Assembly (NCBI GenBank): GCA_003427395.1
Contig: BFEA01000034.1
Coordinates: 1,894,319 to 1,958,318, forward strand
Source of the DNA: Chara braunii
Lineage: Eukaryota; Streptophyta; Charophyceae; Charales; Characeae
Reading direction: 5' to 3'
DNA length: 64,000 bases
The notes under the pieces are model-generated. The model did not search any database. It was not told the origin of the DNA and worked only from the letters and a program-made list of their open reading frames with translations. This document shows positions 43,424 to 53,512 of this stretch, in pieces; position 1 is the stretch's first letter; each line of letters starts with the position of its first letter. Position numbers and translations under genes: made by a program.

Positions 43424-43801
43424 TATAGGGATGCTGGGCCCGATTTCCAGCAGATACAAATCACATTAGTGTAATACACATTACATCATGATTAGGGTTT
43501 CGCCTGATAGGATTGATGTCTCAGTCTGTTGGCGAGGTTCTGTAGATCAGATGGACAGGGACGCTGGACCCGTTTTCCAGCACATACATTCACACCATCG
43601 CATACGGACGCTGGACCTGATTTCCAGCAGATATATTTTCATATTTGTATAGGGACGCTGGACCCGATTTCCAGCAGGTGTAGCTCCCCACCAATAGATG
43701 GAGCCTTCAACGCTGGGGCCTACTTACAGGGGATGCTCCTATCACCTCGTTAAGTAGGTTTCCCATTTACAAAGTTTTCAACCAAAAAAAAAAAAAAAAA
43801 C
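43424..43801 (+). mobile_element. SINE with repeated 5' hairpin and poly(A) tail
   Basis: A ~35-40 bp unit of the type GGGACGCTGGACCCGATTTC followed by CAGCA occurs at about 43431, 43556, 43606 and 43648. Each unit forms GCTGGA/TCCAGC around a 7-base loop. The last copy continues as GGTGTAGCTCCCCACCAATA and GATGGAGC, then to an 18-base A run at 43783-43800. The same body occurs on the minus strand at 50882-51032 and 51362-51447, so this is a retroposon family. No coding capacity is present, and I cannot identify a tRNA or 7SL origin. Confidence 0.7.
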
Positions 43802-44640
43802 ATGCAAAAAAAAAACGTAACCATTTAAAACCTACTGCATGCTGAGCGTGGAGTTCTTTTCGTAAATTTAAATAAGTGCCCAGCTCCAGCCACAACTCAG
43901 AAGTCCTATGGATCATCAATCCCTGGATTACCTCCCTCTGCGGGAGGTTCCTTGGCTTCCTCATCAGGTTCATCCTGCTGCATTTCCCGGATCGTGATAC
44001 CAGCCGCACGTGGCCTCGGTACAGGCGCAGCAGGAACCACGGCTTGCGGCGGCGCTTGCCTACTAAAGTACATGGAACAGCGGGAGATAGCCCGGAGATG
44101 GGACGAAGCAAAACGGGGCAAGAAGAAAGCTTCATGAAAGGGGACAAGGCGGGGACGAGCAAACTCGGTGAGAGGAGGCACCCTGAGCACTCAGCCTCTT
44201 CCTTTGGGGCCCCGGGTGGCTACAACCCCTAGGTGAAGGAAGCGGACGTGTACGGAGGTTTGCGTCATCGAATCACCCTCCCATCTCGACCCCCCCTTCG
44301 TTTGATTTTTCAACCTCTTCCTTTTCCTCCCCCTCCCCTCAATCCTTATTGCCCACCAATTGCTCTTTACCCAGTCTTAATTTCCTCCCCCTCCCTATAC
44401 CTCGTTTTTGTAAGTCCTTCCTCATCCCTTCCCCCTAACATCCTCCCCCTTCCTGAGCTCCCTGTTCCACATCGGATCTGCGATTTACAACGAAAGAATT
44501 GATTGAAGGTTAGTCAAAGAAAAAAGAGACGTCTGAAGAGAAAGGAGATTAAAGATCAAAGAACTCGTTAGGAGAATTAGGAAGACTCAAATAATCTGCT
44601 AGAGAAAAGAGCAGAGGTCAATTAGGGCACGGATTCCCAG
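43802..44640. other. LINE upstream region and short frames
   Basis: A minus frame at 43906-44190 ends in a proline- and acid-rich stretch (PPQAVVPAAPVPRPRAAG, then TIREMQQDEPDEEAKEPP), which could be a transposon gag-like fragment; I cannot name it. 44280-44465 is C/T-rich. The rest may be the 5' UTR of the LINE that follows. Confidence 0.35.
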
Positions 44641-44680
44641 GTCCGCGACAATTCCCTCTTGGGGATGGCTAGTTTGAAGA

Positions 44681-46160
44681 GTGAGGCGAGACGTCGCAAA
44701 GGGAGAGGGCATGCATCACCATTTTTGCACTACAGGGCCATGTGGCATTACTCAAGCAGTAAGCAACTCCCAAGGGGAAAGGAGAGGTTGGAGCAAGATG
44801 AGGTTGTCGAGGCTTCAAGTTCTCAGCCGCCCTGTCCAAACGTTGCTAAAGGAGATGACGAACGCACAAAAGGAAGATCCCCCCCCTCCTGCTTCCACCT
44901 AGGCTGGCAAGCTCAAGCGGATGTATAGCGGTCATACCCTACCGGTCAAGAGGGAGGAGGAAGGGGAGAATGACCTCGAGATCCCCCTCGATAACCTCAC
45001 AACGGTGTCGGCCTTTTTCATTTCAAAATTTCTGGCCGTCCCAGAAGACAGACTAATTAATCAAGGAGGGAAGAAGCATCGGGTCAAAGCCCTGCCAGAG
45101 GTCACACTAAAGGAACAGGATATGGTATACACACGGCATGCAAGCGTTTGGGTGTTTTATGATGACGTAGCCTACAAATCGGCAAATGACAAGGTTGGAT
45201 GGATGAGGAAGAGGCTTGTTACCCTGAAAGGATCAGAGGAGGGCGCACATGACTTCTTCTTGATCCAGCCAATCTCTTCGACAGTCTTCACTGTGTTGTG
45301 TGTGTTTGACTTTGACAAAAGAATCATGGATGCATGGCGAAGTATCCCCTGCGGCCGTTCTGAGGTGCGGATTTTTCCCTTGTCCCCGCCCAAACAACCA
45401 AAACTAGAGGAGAAGAGGGATCAGCTGATGTCTGAATTTTATTGGGTGGAATTTCGCCATTTGCCTATTGAAATCCAAAGGGCGTTCGTGCAGGAGCTCG
45501 CCCAAAAATACGAGATTGTCAATTTCATTGACCCCCTCCCCTCGTATGTGGCCCCAAGGGATGATTACCTTATGATAGCCCTAGATCTGCCCAAGGAACA
45601 CGTGTTTGCGATAGATGACGTGGTCCTTTTTCAGGTAGGGGGAAGAGATTATCGAATTCATGCCGCACACAAAACCAGGCCGTGGTGCTTCAAGTGCCAG
45701 GCGTACGACCATCTCCTGTCTGACCCTGGTTGCCCCCACCACCAAGCAAAACGGATCAGGTCTACGGGACGGCTGTTACGGGACCCGTTCCAGGCTACTC
45801 GATGGAGAACAGGACCCAGGGCACGAAGGTTGGGTTTATGTGGATGAACCCCGGGAGGATGGAGGAGTTAAGGGGTGGGAGTGGGAGAAAAAGGAGGCGG
45901 TAAATTGGGGTACCACACCGTCGGAGCAGTGGACTCCCCCCCAGTCCGCGGAGGTTCGTATGGAGGGGAGCATCACTACACCCTCTCCTCCCCTCCCCCC
46001 CCCCCCCCNCCTCCAAGAGACTGGGGGGGGACCGCGAGGGATGACGAAACCCCGGCCTCAAGACTTTATCACCCCACGGGACCCAGGGGAAGTATGGCAC
46101 TCCCCGCCTCCAAAAAAGACAGCACGCCTCAAGAAATTGCCAAAAGCAAGAAGCACTTAG
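44681..46160 (+). pseudogene. LINE ORF1 (nucleic-acid-binding protein)
   Basis: The frame begins MRRDVAKGEGM at 44681, is interrupted by TAG at 44900, and continues as the 308-codon frame 44921-45847. The protein has a folded region resembling plant LINE ORF1 (VSAFFISKFL, then FYWVEFRHLPIEIQRAFVQE and RDDYLMIALDLPKEHVF). Near residue 275 of the second part is a zinc knuckle, CFKCQAYDHLLSDPGC, where His-to-Cys spacing is 6 rather than 4. After the knuckle a shift near 45.76 kb moves reading to the frame that ends at 46160 with a Pro-rich, Lys-rich tail. A C run with one ambiguous base (46009) lies in that tail. Confidence 0.75.
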
Positions 46161-46559
46161 GAAAAACAGACAAACGCCCGCGATGGCATGACTAATCAGT
46201 TCACATCCCTGGTGAGAGGGGAGGGAACAGAGTATGTGCTGCAACTAAAGGATCAAGAACAGAAGGAGGCGAACCAGCAAGAAGAGTGAGAAGGGCAGGC
46301 AAACAAGATGAACAGACAAGGGGACAATAGGGGTGGGGGGGACACGTGACCACAGAAGGAGAAACATCATCAACAAAACCAGGCACGAGAGGCAGACCCC
46401 CTTGCTTGGGCCTTTGACTCTCAACCTATGGACTGGGAACCACCAATTGTCCCTCCGGAGGTGGAAATGACAGACAGTGTCCAAGAAGGCTGTGGGCAGC
46501 AAGGGGATCAAGACATGGAAATAAACCTGAGAAGCCTTGTAGACTGGCTATCAGCCGGC

Positions 46560-48400
46560 TTAAAACGTTGCACATACACCAAACAGACCTGTTCTGGGAC
46601 GAAGTTTGCATCCACCACTTCCCATTGTTTGACGGGAGCTCGACCTTGAAGCAAGCGCTGGAACAAGGCTTACCCCCGAAGATTAGTTGGTGGGTAGAGC
46701 ACTGGCAATGCCATATTTGCGGCAATATGGTATGAAGTGGCCTTCTGGCAATGAAGCAGGAGGCAATTAATGACACTAAAACGGGCAGTGTCCGCATACC
46801 TCTGGCGAGGGGACCATGAATACACCACGTGTATCAGGAGGGTGGCATGGGACATCATCACATAACCACGAGCCAAGGGGGGGTTAGGCATAATCGACCC
46901 GGAGAATGAAACAAAAGCGATGATTTCTTAATTCCTAATAAAATGGTTGTTAGGCAATGATATCCCCTGGGCACCATATGCAGCCATCCAAATCTCTGCC
47001 ATGGCCCCACAATTCACAGATAGCAACTGAGTCCATCCACTATAACGGCTAACTAACAAATACTGGTCGATCCCGACACCACATCGAAACAGAAGGGATG
47101 AGACGCCCGCCTCCACTGCCAAGTAGGACCTCAAGCCCGACCCCCAATGGGTAGACATGCTGCGGACCGGCCCAAAAACCTGTCCCGATCAGATGGGACG
47201 AAATATGGAGACAACCTCTGTTTGGGAACCCATCCATACTAGATCACACAGGTAAACCATTCTGGCTGCAAACGGGCTCGAGATGGCTCCCCTGGGTGAG
47301 AAAAGGGATATACACAGTGGCTGATCTGTGGAATGTCCACGCAAGTACGTGGCTATCTGTCCAGGACCTTCGACAAAAGCTTCACCACGTCAGAAAGTCG
47401 GAAGAGGGACTGCAAGAGATCCAAGAGGCTATCCCCTTGGCATGGGTCCTGGAACTTAAAAGAGGCCCGACAATACGGCAAGGGGACTGGGTGGTACGAC
47501 CAAAGGACAAGCTGACCCCGTTGGTACTATACAATGTAGAGGCGGTTAACCCTCAAGAGGCGAGCCTTAAGGCATACACACCATGCCTCCCAGGGGAAAG
47601 ATGGTCCAAACTGGACCGTCAAGATGGCCTCGACCGTCAGACACCTGCCACAGGACTTGTTAGAATATGTGTGATCAATGACAGTGGCAATGGACCCTTC
47701 GTGTATGAGCCGGGCATCCCCCTCTCCCAACTGCCATTCGACCCACAAGAATGGGAATGGAACAGGGGGGACTCCCGTAAACTGCAGATATGGCAGTACA
47801 AGAGTAAAGGATGGACACAAAACAGCAAAGAAATCGGCACACATATCCGAACCAATCAGACTGCGGTGGGCAAGCGACTCGCCGACACAATCAGGTGGGC
47901 CACATACTTGGCTATACGACCTACTAACCTGCGTGCGCTCCGGTGGCAGATCATCCACAGGTGTCTACCTACCCCAGACTGGATTGTGTCTAGAACGAAT
48001 GTGGAAGCTCAAGGTGTGCTGTCTCCACTCTGCACCTACTGCAGGGGGACCTTCCCCAAGAAACGAGCTACGCTCGAACACTGCCTGGTGGACTGCACCA
48101 TGGTCGCTCAGCTCTGGCAATGGCGGGATGCAGCATGGCACCATCTAACGAGCAACCACCTCCCATGGGATCTCAAGATCATTCTGTTGGGGGAAACACC
48201 CCGCTAAGGGTTAGGTGGACATCCTTCAGCCTTAACCTGCTGACTGTAACACGACTACCAATGTTAGTGGCAGCGTGGCGAATGAGATGTGCGCATGAGC
48301 ACAGGCAACACACATATGGCTATATAGAGGTTAGGGCCTCGATTCTAGATACAATCATCGTCAACGCACAGGCAGCTTGGCAAGAGGTCAGAAATATGCT
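46560..48400 (+). pseudogene. LINE ORF2, C-terminal fragment
   Basis: The part at 46584-46733 reads DLFWDEVCIHHFPLFDGSS, LKQALEQGLPPKISWWVEHW and a stop. Next come AYLWRGDHEYTTCIRRVAWD and KGGLGIIDPENETKAM, the standard post-RT blocks, with in-frame stops. The 303-codon frame 47296-48207 carries LRALRWQIIHRCLPTPDWIV and the zinc-binding motif LCTYCRGTFPKKRATLEHC with LVDC, matching the RT-associated zinc finger family. After a shift at about 48.2 kb the C-terminal tail LPMLVAAWRMRCAHEH follows to about 48.4 kb. The catalytic RT palm is not present. Confidence 0.85.
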
Positions 48401-49077
48401 GCGGAAGGAACCAGATATAAACAAACGGAATGAACTCTCTGATAACTTCCGGTCTATCTGGGTGAACAGTGCAGAAAAAACTCTGCGAATTAGATCAAGA
48501 CAACCAACTGCGATGGAAACAGTGGATGCTAACGGAATCACAATGGGAACGCTTACCGAGAAACCATTTTCAGTTCCATTTGGAACCGACCAATTTCATC
48601 CCTCTCCCGGCCTGAAAACATTCGACACACACCCGGATCTGCTCCCTTCCCACCCCCTAATACCCCATCCCCTGGACCTCTCCAACCCTCCACTCCTTAC
48701 TCCCCTAAACCCTCCCTCAACCTTGCCCCGCGACCCTCCCTCCCCGCCCACACCCGCTCCCCACTCACTATGCAGAAGGCCGGCCAAGCAGGGACTCCCC
48801 ACTGGAGGAGCAACAAAGGGGATTACTCCCCGGAGGCAGGAGATGAAGTCACCACCCACGTCCGGGCAATGAAACCAGACCACACCGTGATGAGCCTTAG
48901 ATGACAAGATACATCAATTCTCGGACAACACACTGCTCCCCACAGCAGGAAGGTTGGCACAGCAATGGAGATAGAACTTAAGGATGATTATGCATCGACA
49001 TCGACAACGACATCGACAACGCAATGACATGGGTTTATGGGTGGGTGGGAACAGAGGGGGGCCGAGGCCACTGAAGG

Positions 49078-49316
49078 CACACCACGCTGATGATTGGGTT
49101 TTGGGAGGGAAGGAACATAAGGATGGCCATAGGGTTAAGGGTTTTACGGGGGTGTGGGTCTCATCGGATGGAGGACGGGTGTATGGGGCTCGACGGAAGC
49201 CACACCACACTGATAATTGGGTTTTGGGTGGGAGGGAACATAAGGACGGCCATAGGGTTAAGGGTTTAACGGGGTTGCGGATCTCATCGGATGGAGGACG
49301 GATGTATGGGGCTCGA
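49078..49316 (+). repeat. 117-119 bp tandem duplication in the LINE 3' region
   Basis: Units at about 49078-49196 and 49198-49316 share ATTGGGTTTTGGG, GGAACATAAGGAYGGCCATA, GGGTTAAGGGTTTWACGGGG and TCTCATCGGATGGAGGACGG. They lie between the ORF2 tail and the A-rich tail. A short ACATCGACAACG repeat (48992-49025) precedes them. Confidence 0.85.
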
Positions 49317-49446
49317 ATCACCAGGCCTGGTCGATACCACTACACGAAGCACAACCCAACAGATTACAATGGGAAAGAGTTCCAACATAATGCAACAAGC
49401 AGATAGATTGTAATCGAAAAAAAAGAAAAAAAAGAAAAAAGAAAAG

Positions 49447-49857
49447 GGCACAGGGGCTTCCTGAGGGCCTCTGCCCAGAACATGTGCATGTCTGATAAGG
49501 GCCCAGCGAGGGCATTCCTCGCACTATAATGGCCGGGCGTTCTATTCGGGTGAAGACGGGGATGCTGACTACGCCTTCTACATAGTCAACGAAGACAAGC
49601 TGTGTGATACTCATCATCCCAGCCGCTGTGGAGCTTGTTGGTGCACACAAACTCCTCGGTGTGGTGGTTCCCACAGATGTGATGCACTCGAGAACGCAAT
49701 CTGTGAAGGAGGCAACATCGTCGATTGTCACATCTGCTAGTTCTTTCCAGAAAGATGGTTTCATGGGGGGGGGGGGGGGGAAGGAAAGAAAAAGAAAAAG
49801 AAAAAGAAAAAGATGGTTTGATGGGCGCTGTAATGGTTCTGCAGACAGACAACTCCA
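49447..49857. other. no recognisable gene
   Basis: The stretch begins just after the LINE tail. It contains a G run (49767-49780) followed by AAAGA-type purine repeats (49781-49812). Arg/Lys-rich open frames over it are artefacts. Confidence 0.5.
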
Positions 49858-49917
49858 TCCTCTATGACAGACAAACCGCCAGTGGATATTCACTGGCGGT
49901 TTGTCTATCATAGAGGA
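49858..49917. repeat. 27-bp-arm hairpin
   Basis: Arms 49858-49884 and 49891-49917 are inverted copies with a single mismatch around the 6-base loop GATATT. The arm includes GACAAACCGCCAGTG. It sits exactly at the edge of the triple repeat that begins with ACTGGCTA at 49917. It could be a transposon end folded on itself or a footprint of a template switch. Confidence 0.85.
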
Positions 49918-50430
49918 CTGGCTAACCCCCCATAATTTAAAGGGGGATTGTGTTTTGCCAGAGGGAACTGAATGACAGCATGGAGTGTGAAATTAATAAA
50001 TTATGTAACATTTTTTCTTTATGCTTGCCGGGGATAAGCAACCGGACTGGCTACCCCCCCAGAATTTAAAGGGGGTTTGTGTTTTGCCAGAGGAAACTGA
50101 ATGACAAAATGGGGTGGGAAATTAAACAACCAGTACTCGGCCCATACATCGGCCGTGGGGCGTTGTCGTTAACATCCCGCAACTTCCGGAGGCTCAGGGT
50201 ACCGGCCCTCAAAGGCTGGCGCCGCCAGCCAAAACAATTTTTTTCTGGTTGCGCTGGCCGGTCGGCACGAAACGGCATGCAGCCCGTTTTCAGGCTCGGC
50301 ATCGATAGCTGGGCCAAGTACTGGTGGCTTAATACATTATGTAACATTTGTTCTTTATGCTTGCCGGGGATAAGCAACCGGACTGGCTACCGCCCCCCCA
50401 AATTTAAAGGGGGTTTGTGTTTTCTGTCAA
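49918..50430. repeat. three direct repeats with ACTGGCTAC...TTTAAAGGGGG
   Basis: A block consisting of GACTGGCTAC, a C run, AATTTAAAGGGGGTTTGTG and TTTTGCCAGAG occurs at 49917, 50045 and 50382. The last two are preceded by TTATGTAACATTTTTTCTTTA, in variant form, and TGCTTGCCGGGGATAAGCAA (49999 and 50337). The middle unit carries about 200 bp of extra GC-rich sequence (50140-50330). The organisation suggests tandem duplication of a terminal sequence, perhaps of a small element. Confidence 0.75.
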
Positions 50431-50597
50431 AAAAAAAAAAAAAAGGAAACATGCACGTTGTCCTCGAAATCAGCACAGGAGAGTTGCAAGCCAGAGTGAT
50501 AGTCATGGCAATTCAGAGTAATATTGTGGAAGACATGGACCGAAATGTCGAAACCTTGAAGGGTTTGGGTTGATGCGTATGGGATAGTGCGGACTCA

Positions 50598-50745
50598 TTC
50601 CTTTTTTTTTTTTTTACAAAAGGGGCCAGTGCCCAAGGCTGGTATTACAAATAAGAAGATTGTGGGTTGAGGCCGGGGTCCTCACAGTCTGCCCGGAGTA
50701 ACCGAACGAAACTTGCTGAGAACCGGGCTCAGCGTCCCTCATGTG
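50598..50745 (-). mobile_element. SINE, hairpin family, minus copy 1
   Basis: On the minus strand it starts GGGACGCTGAGCCCGGTTC with TCAGC; the hairpin arms are GCTGAG/CTCAGC. It ends with TGTAAAAAAAAAAA (plus 50601-50618). The middle differs from the other copies, so it may be a subfamily. (ATC)n repeats flank its 5' side. Confidence 0.65.
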
Positions 50746-50881
50746 GTGATGATGATGATCCTGGATGATGCTAATGATGATGATGATTAGTATTCCATGC
50801 ACAAGCACTAATCCGCACAAGGGTCATTGCTCATTTTCAATACGTTTTGTTTACCCTTGTCTGGTCCAGGGCAAAGTCTCC

Positions 50882-51032
50882 TCTTTTTTTTTTTTTTTTT
50901 TTTTTGACAAAGAGCCCGGGTTCCTACTAGGAGGGGTCATATGAGCAGCCCCCCCCACTAGGTCCCCCCGCTGCTCCATCTATCAGTGGGGAGCTGAACC
51001 TGCTGGAAACCGGGTCCAGCGTCCCATTTGAA
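50882..51032 (-). mobile_element. SINE, hairpin family, minus copy 2
   Basis: Minus-strand 5' hairpin arms are GCTGGA/TCCAGC (plus 51002-51020). It continues GCAGGTTCAGCTCCCCACTG with ATAGATGGAGC, the same body as the plus copy at 43.65 kb, and ends with TTTGTC and a run of about 21 A (plus 50884-50904). Confidence 0.75.
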
Positions 51033-51361
51033 GAAACTCCAGCAGGGTTAATTTTTTTACTCAGCTCATTTGATTACGCACACAAAATGGAGAGGTCGGG
51101 AATCCTCAACAAACAACCCGGAAGAACAAGACAAAGACAATACTGGGACCTATACCCAGCTCAGGTGCAGGCGTCGGTGTACAATCCAGAGACAGAAATG
51201 GCCAAATCCAGACCACTGTCCTGGGATAATAAAAGCTGCCACAGGCCTGAAACCGCCTCACAAATCACAACCACCAAAATAACTAGTGCCACAGGCTGGA
51301 GCCGCCGCACAAACCAAAAAACACAAGAATTAATAAATAGAGCCACTGGCCTGTTTTTATT

Positions 51362-51447
51362 TTGGTTTTTGTCTTTTTTAAACAGAAAGCTCCAATCTAT
51401 TCGTGGGGAGCAACACGTGCTGGGAACCGGGCCCAGCGTCCCATATA
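51362..51447 (-). mobile_element. SINE, hairpin family, minus copy 3
   Basis: Hairpin arms are GCTGGG/CCCAGC (plus 51418-51436). The body reads GCACGTGTTGCTCCCCACGA with ATAGATTGGAGC, then an A-rich tail (plus 51362-51390). A partial copy with the hairpin deleted lies at 35372-35415, also on the minus strand. Confidence 0.7.
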
Positions 51448-51521
51448 GAAATACACAAGTATTCAAGCACCGGGGCCATTACCCGGCTTCGGCTGAGAAA
51501 AACTCTAAGAACAAACTTTGT

Positions 51522-52535
51522 CTTTTTTTTTAATACCACGCAGGAAGGCCAGTAGGAGCCACTGGGGCCCACCAGTGGAACCTCCTTCCGTCTCCTTACC
51601 TGCCCAAGAGCAATTTATGTTCAGACCAAGATTTCCGTCAAGGAGAGGTCATGGGGAGGGAAGGGGTCCGGGAAATTTGTGGGGGGGCGCAACGGAAAAA
51701 AGGGTTCCACGTAAATCCAATCTTTGAACACCAACTTATAATCCCTCATATCTTCCAAAACCCATTGTCCGCCCTCTCTATCCACTCCCCATGTGACCTT
51801 TGCTACCCATCCTTCCGTTAATCCACCTAACCAATCCGTACAGAATGTTGTGATCGCTCTCCTGATGTCAGTGAGTTGTGTGAAAAGATCCAGTTGGGAC
51901 TTCGTGTTGGACCACTTCTGAATGAATGTCAGCTGTACTTGTTGTTGAATTTGTTCAGCGATTTCTGCCCCTTCTATCCTCACATTTTCTAGGGCCAAAG
52001 TGCACCTCTGCCACCAGAGAGCCCACATCACCGCCCTCCTGCCCACCTAGAACATGTTCTCAACAAAAGCCGAGCCTTCCTCTGCCTCAGGCCAATGGCC
52101 GACCAAGATGGCCCGCCATCACCATGGCCAGGGGATTTCAGCCCCCATCTTCCGCCAAATATGGTCCCACCATCTCCACGTATGTTGTGCTATTGGGCAT
52201 TGCGTAAAAATATGCTCAATAGTCTTTGCCCTCTTGAGAGCGGGGAACATACGCAGACATCGATGACACAATGGCAGCGCCAGGCCTCGCTGCTCTAGAT
52301 TGGTGCGGTCTATCAATCAGTCGTTAGTGGGTAGGCAGTGGTGCACTATCTGCCACTGCAGGAAAGAGAGTTTTGCAGATTTTAATTTCTGGTCTCTGAA
52401 CCAGCGGATCGGCCTCAGAAGGGAGCGATCCACATTGAGCTGGTTGGCCCAACGATCTATAATCACATCCCTCAGGCACCGTTTGGGTGTGACGAACAAT
52501 TTTCTGCGACCGTGCGACCTTCTGCGCAAGGCTAC
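51522..52535 (-). mobile_element. 5'-truncated LINE, ORF2 C-terminus
   Basis: On the minus strand a 5' truncation at about 52535 is followed by LSFLQWQIVHHCLPTND, a TGA where the sister element at 47.3-48.4 kb has Trp, then RTNLEQRGLALPLCHRCLRM and EHIFTQCPIAQHTWRWW, the zinc-binding region. Another stop follows, then RRAVMWALWWQRCTLALEN and a C-terminal tail ending near 51621. An A run (plus 51522-51532) ends the element. Extreme 5' truncation and a poly(A) tail are typical of LINE insertions. It belongs to the same family as the plus-strand element but is not a close copy. Confidence 0.85.
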
Positions 52536-53448
52536 TTTGGGGGTTGAATCGGGATGGCCTGTTGGATTGCATGGGCGCCCTTGCTTTTCTTGTTTCTCGA
52601 AATTGAGGCCGGGATAGTCCCACGAGGGTTGGTAGTTGATCGCGCCTTAGCGAGCGCGAAGGATAACTGTTGCCATAGCTTCTTTCTTGTTCTGCTGTGG
52701 GAAATGAGAATTTTGGTGCGATCATCGCGCGGGAAAATCTTTTTGAATTTTCAACTGATGTAGAACCCCCGTGGGCTCTCGGAATTTGCTTCGTTCGAAA
52801 TGTCTTTTTGCAATTAGGATTTAGATTAGGAATTTGGGTGCATCTCAATTTCTGCTACACGGCGCTTCTTGCTTGCGCACGCTTTGCCGCGTCAGGATCT
52901 GTGCTCTGACTTTTCCGCGCCTTAATCTTGCGTGTAACTGTAATTTTTGTTTTGGTGGGCGTGATTGCAACTGCAATCCTCTTGTTCTTGATATCTTTTG
53001 TGGCGCCCCTGTGCGCGCGTACTTCTCCCCCTGTCATATTGGCCTGAATGCTTGCATGACCGGATCGATGTGTGGAGTGTGGCTACGTCCCCCACGCCGC
53101 GGCCTGGCCATGCAGATATAGGCACTTCCTTCCTCCTCCTTCCTTCCCACTCAAGCACAACCCCGGGTATCTCGCGCAAGCATGCATGCTCTAAATTTCG
53201 CAAGCGCGATTAACTCGCTCTCTCAAAATTTTGGAGTTAGCGAGGTTGAGAGGATCGACTAACGAGCAAGAGTTGGAAGGTGAGTAGAGAGTTGGGCGAT
53301 CCGACGGGTTGGTGCTGGGTATGTGGGATTGACTTGGGGCCGCGATAGACTGTGGCGCACGGGTGAACCTGGCTTGCATGCTCGAACTAAGCGGGGTGAC
53401 AACTCTGTGTGGGTGCGAGGCGACGGACTGCCCGCATCGGGATGGTGT

Positions 53449-53450
<2 letters not shown>
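52536..53450. other. no recognisable gene
   Basis: The open frames here (up to 174 codons, minus) mostly overlap the LINE in the wrong frame or are short. I see no domain. Confidence 0.4.

Positions 53451-53508
<58 letters not shown>
53451..53508. repeat. (GA)n microsatellite
   Basis: A pure GA run of about 58 bp. Arg-Glu and Ser-Leu frames through it are artefacts. Confidence 0.95.

Positions 53509-53512
<4 letters not shown>

Larger units (their letters stand above)
44641..49446 (+). mobile_element. LINE (non-LTR retrotransposon), internally deleted
   Basis: ORF1 (44681-46160), with a zinc knuckle, is followed after a short gap by the C-terminal part of ORF2 (46560-48400), including the post-RT and zinc-binding regions. 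The apurinic endonuclease and the catalytic RT core, about 2.5 kb in a typical element, are absent, so a deletion lies between 46160 and about 46560. A 3' UTR with a duplicated 117-bp block and an A-rich tail (49412-49446) completes it. A related element lies at 51522-52535 on the other strand. Stops and shifts make this copy inactive. Confidence 0.85.

Noticed and set aside
43906-44190. Minus-strand Pro-rich 94-codon frame as a host gene
   Set aside because: It has an attractive acidic/Pro-rich end but no domain, and it overlaps another frame of 131 codons; kept only as a remark.
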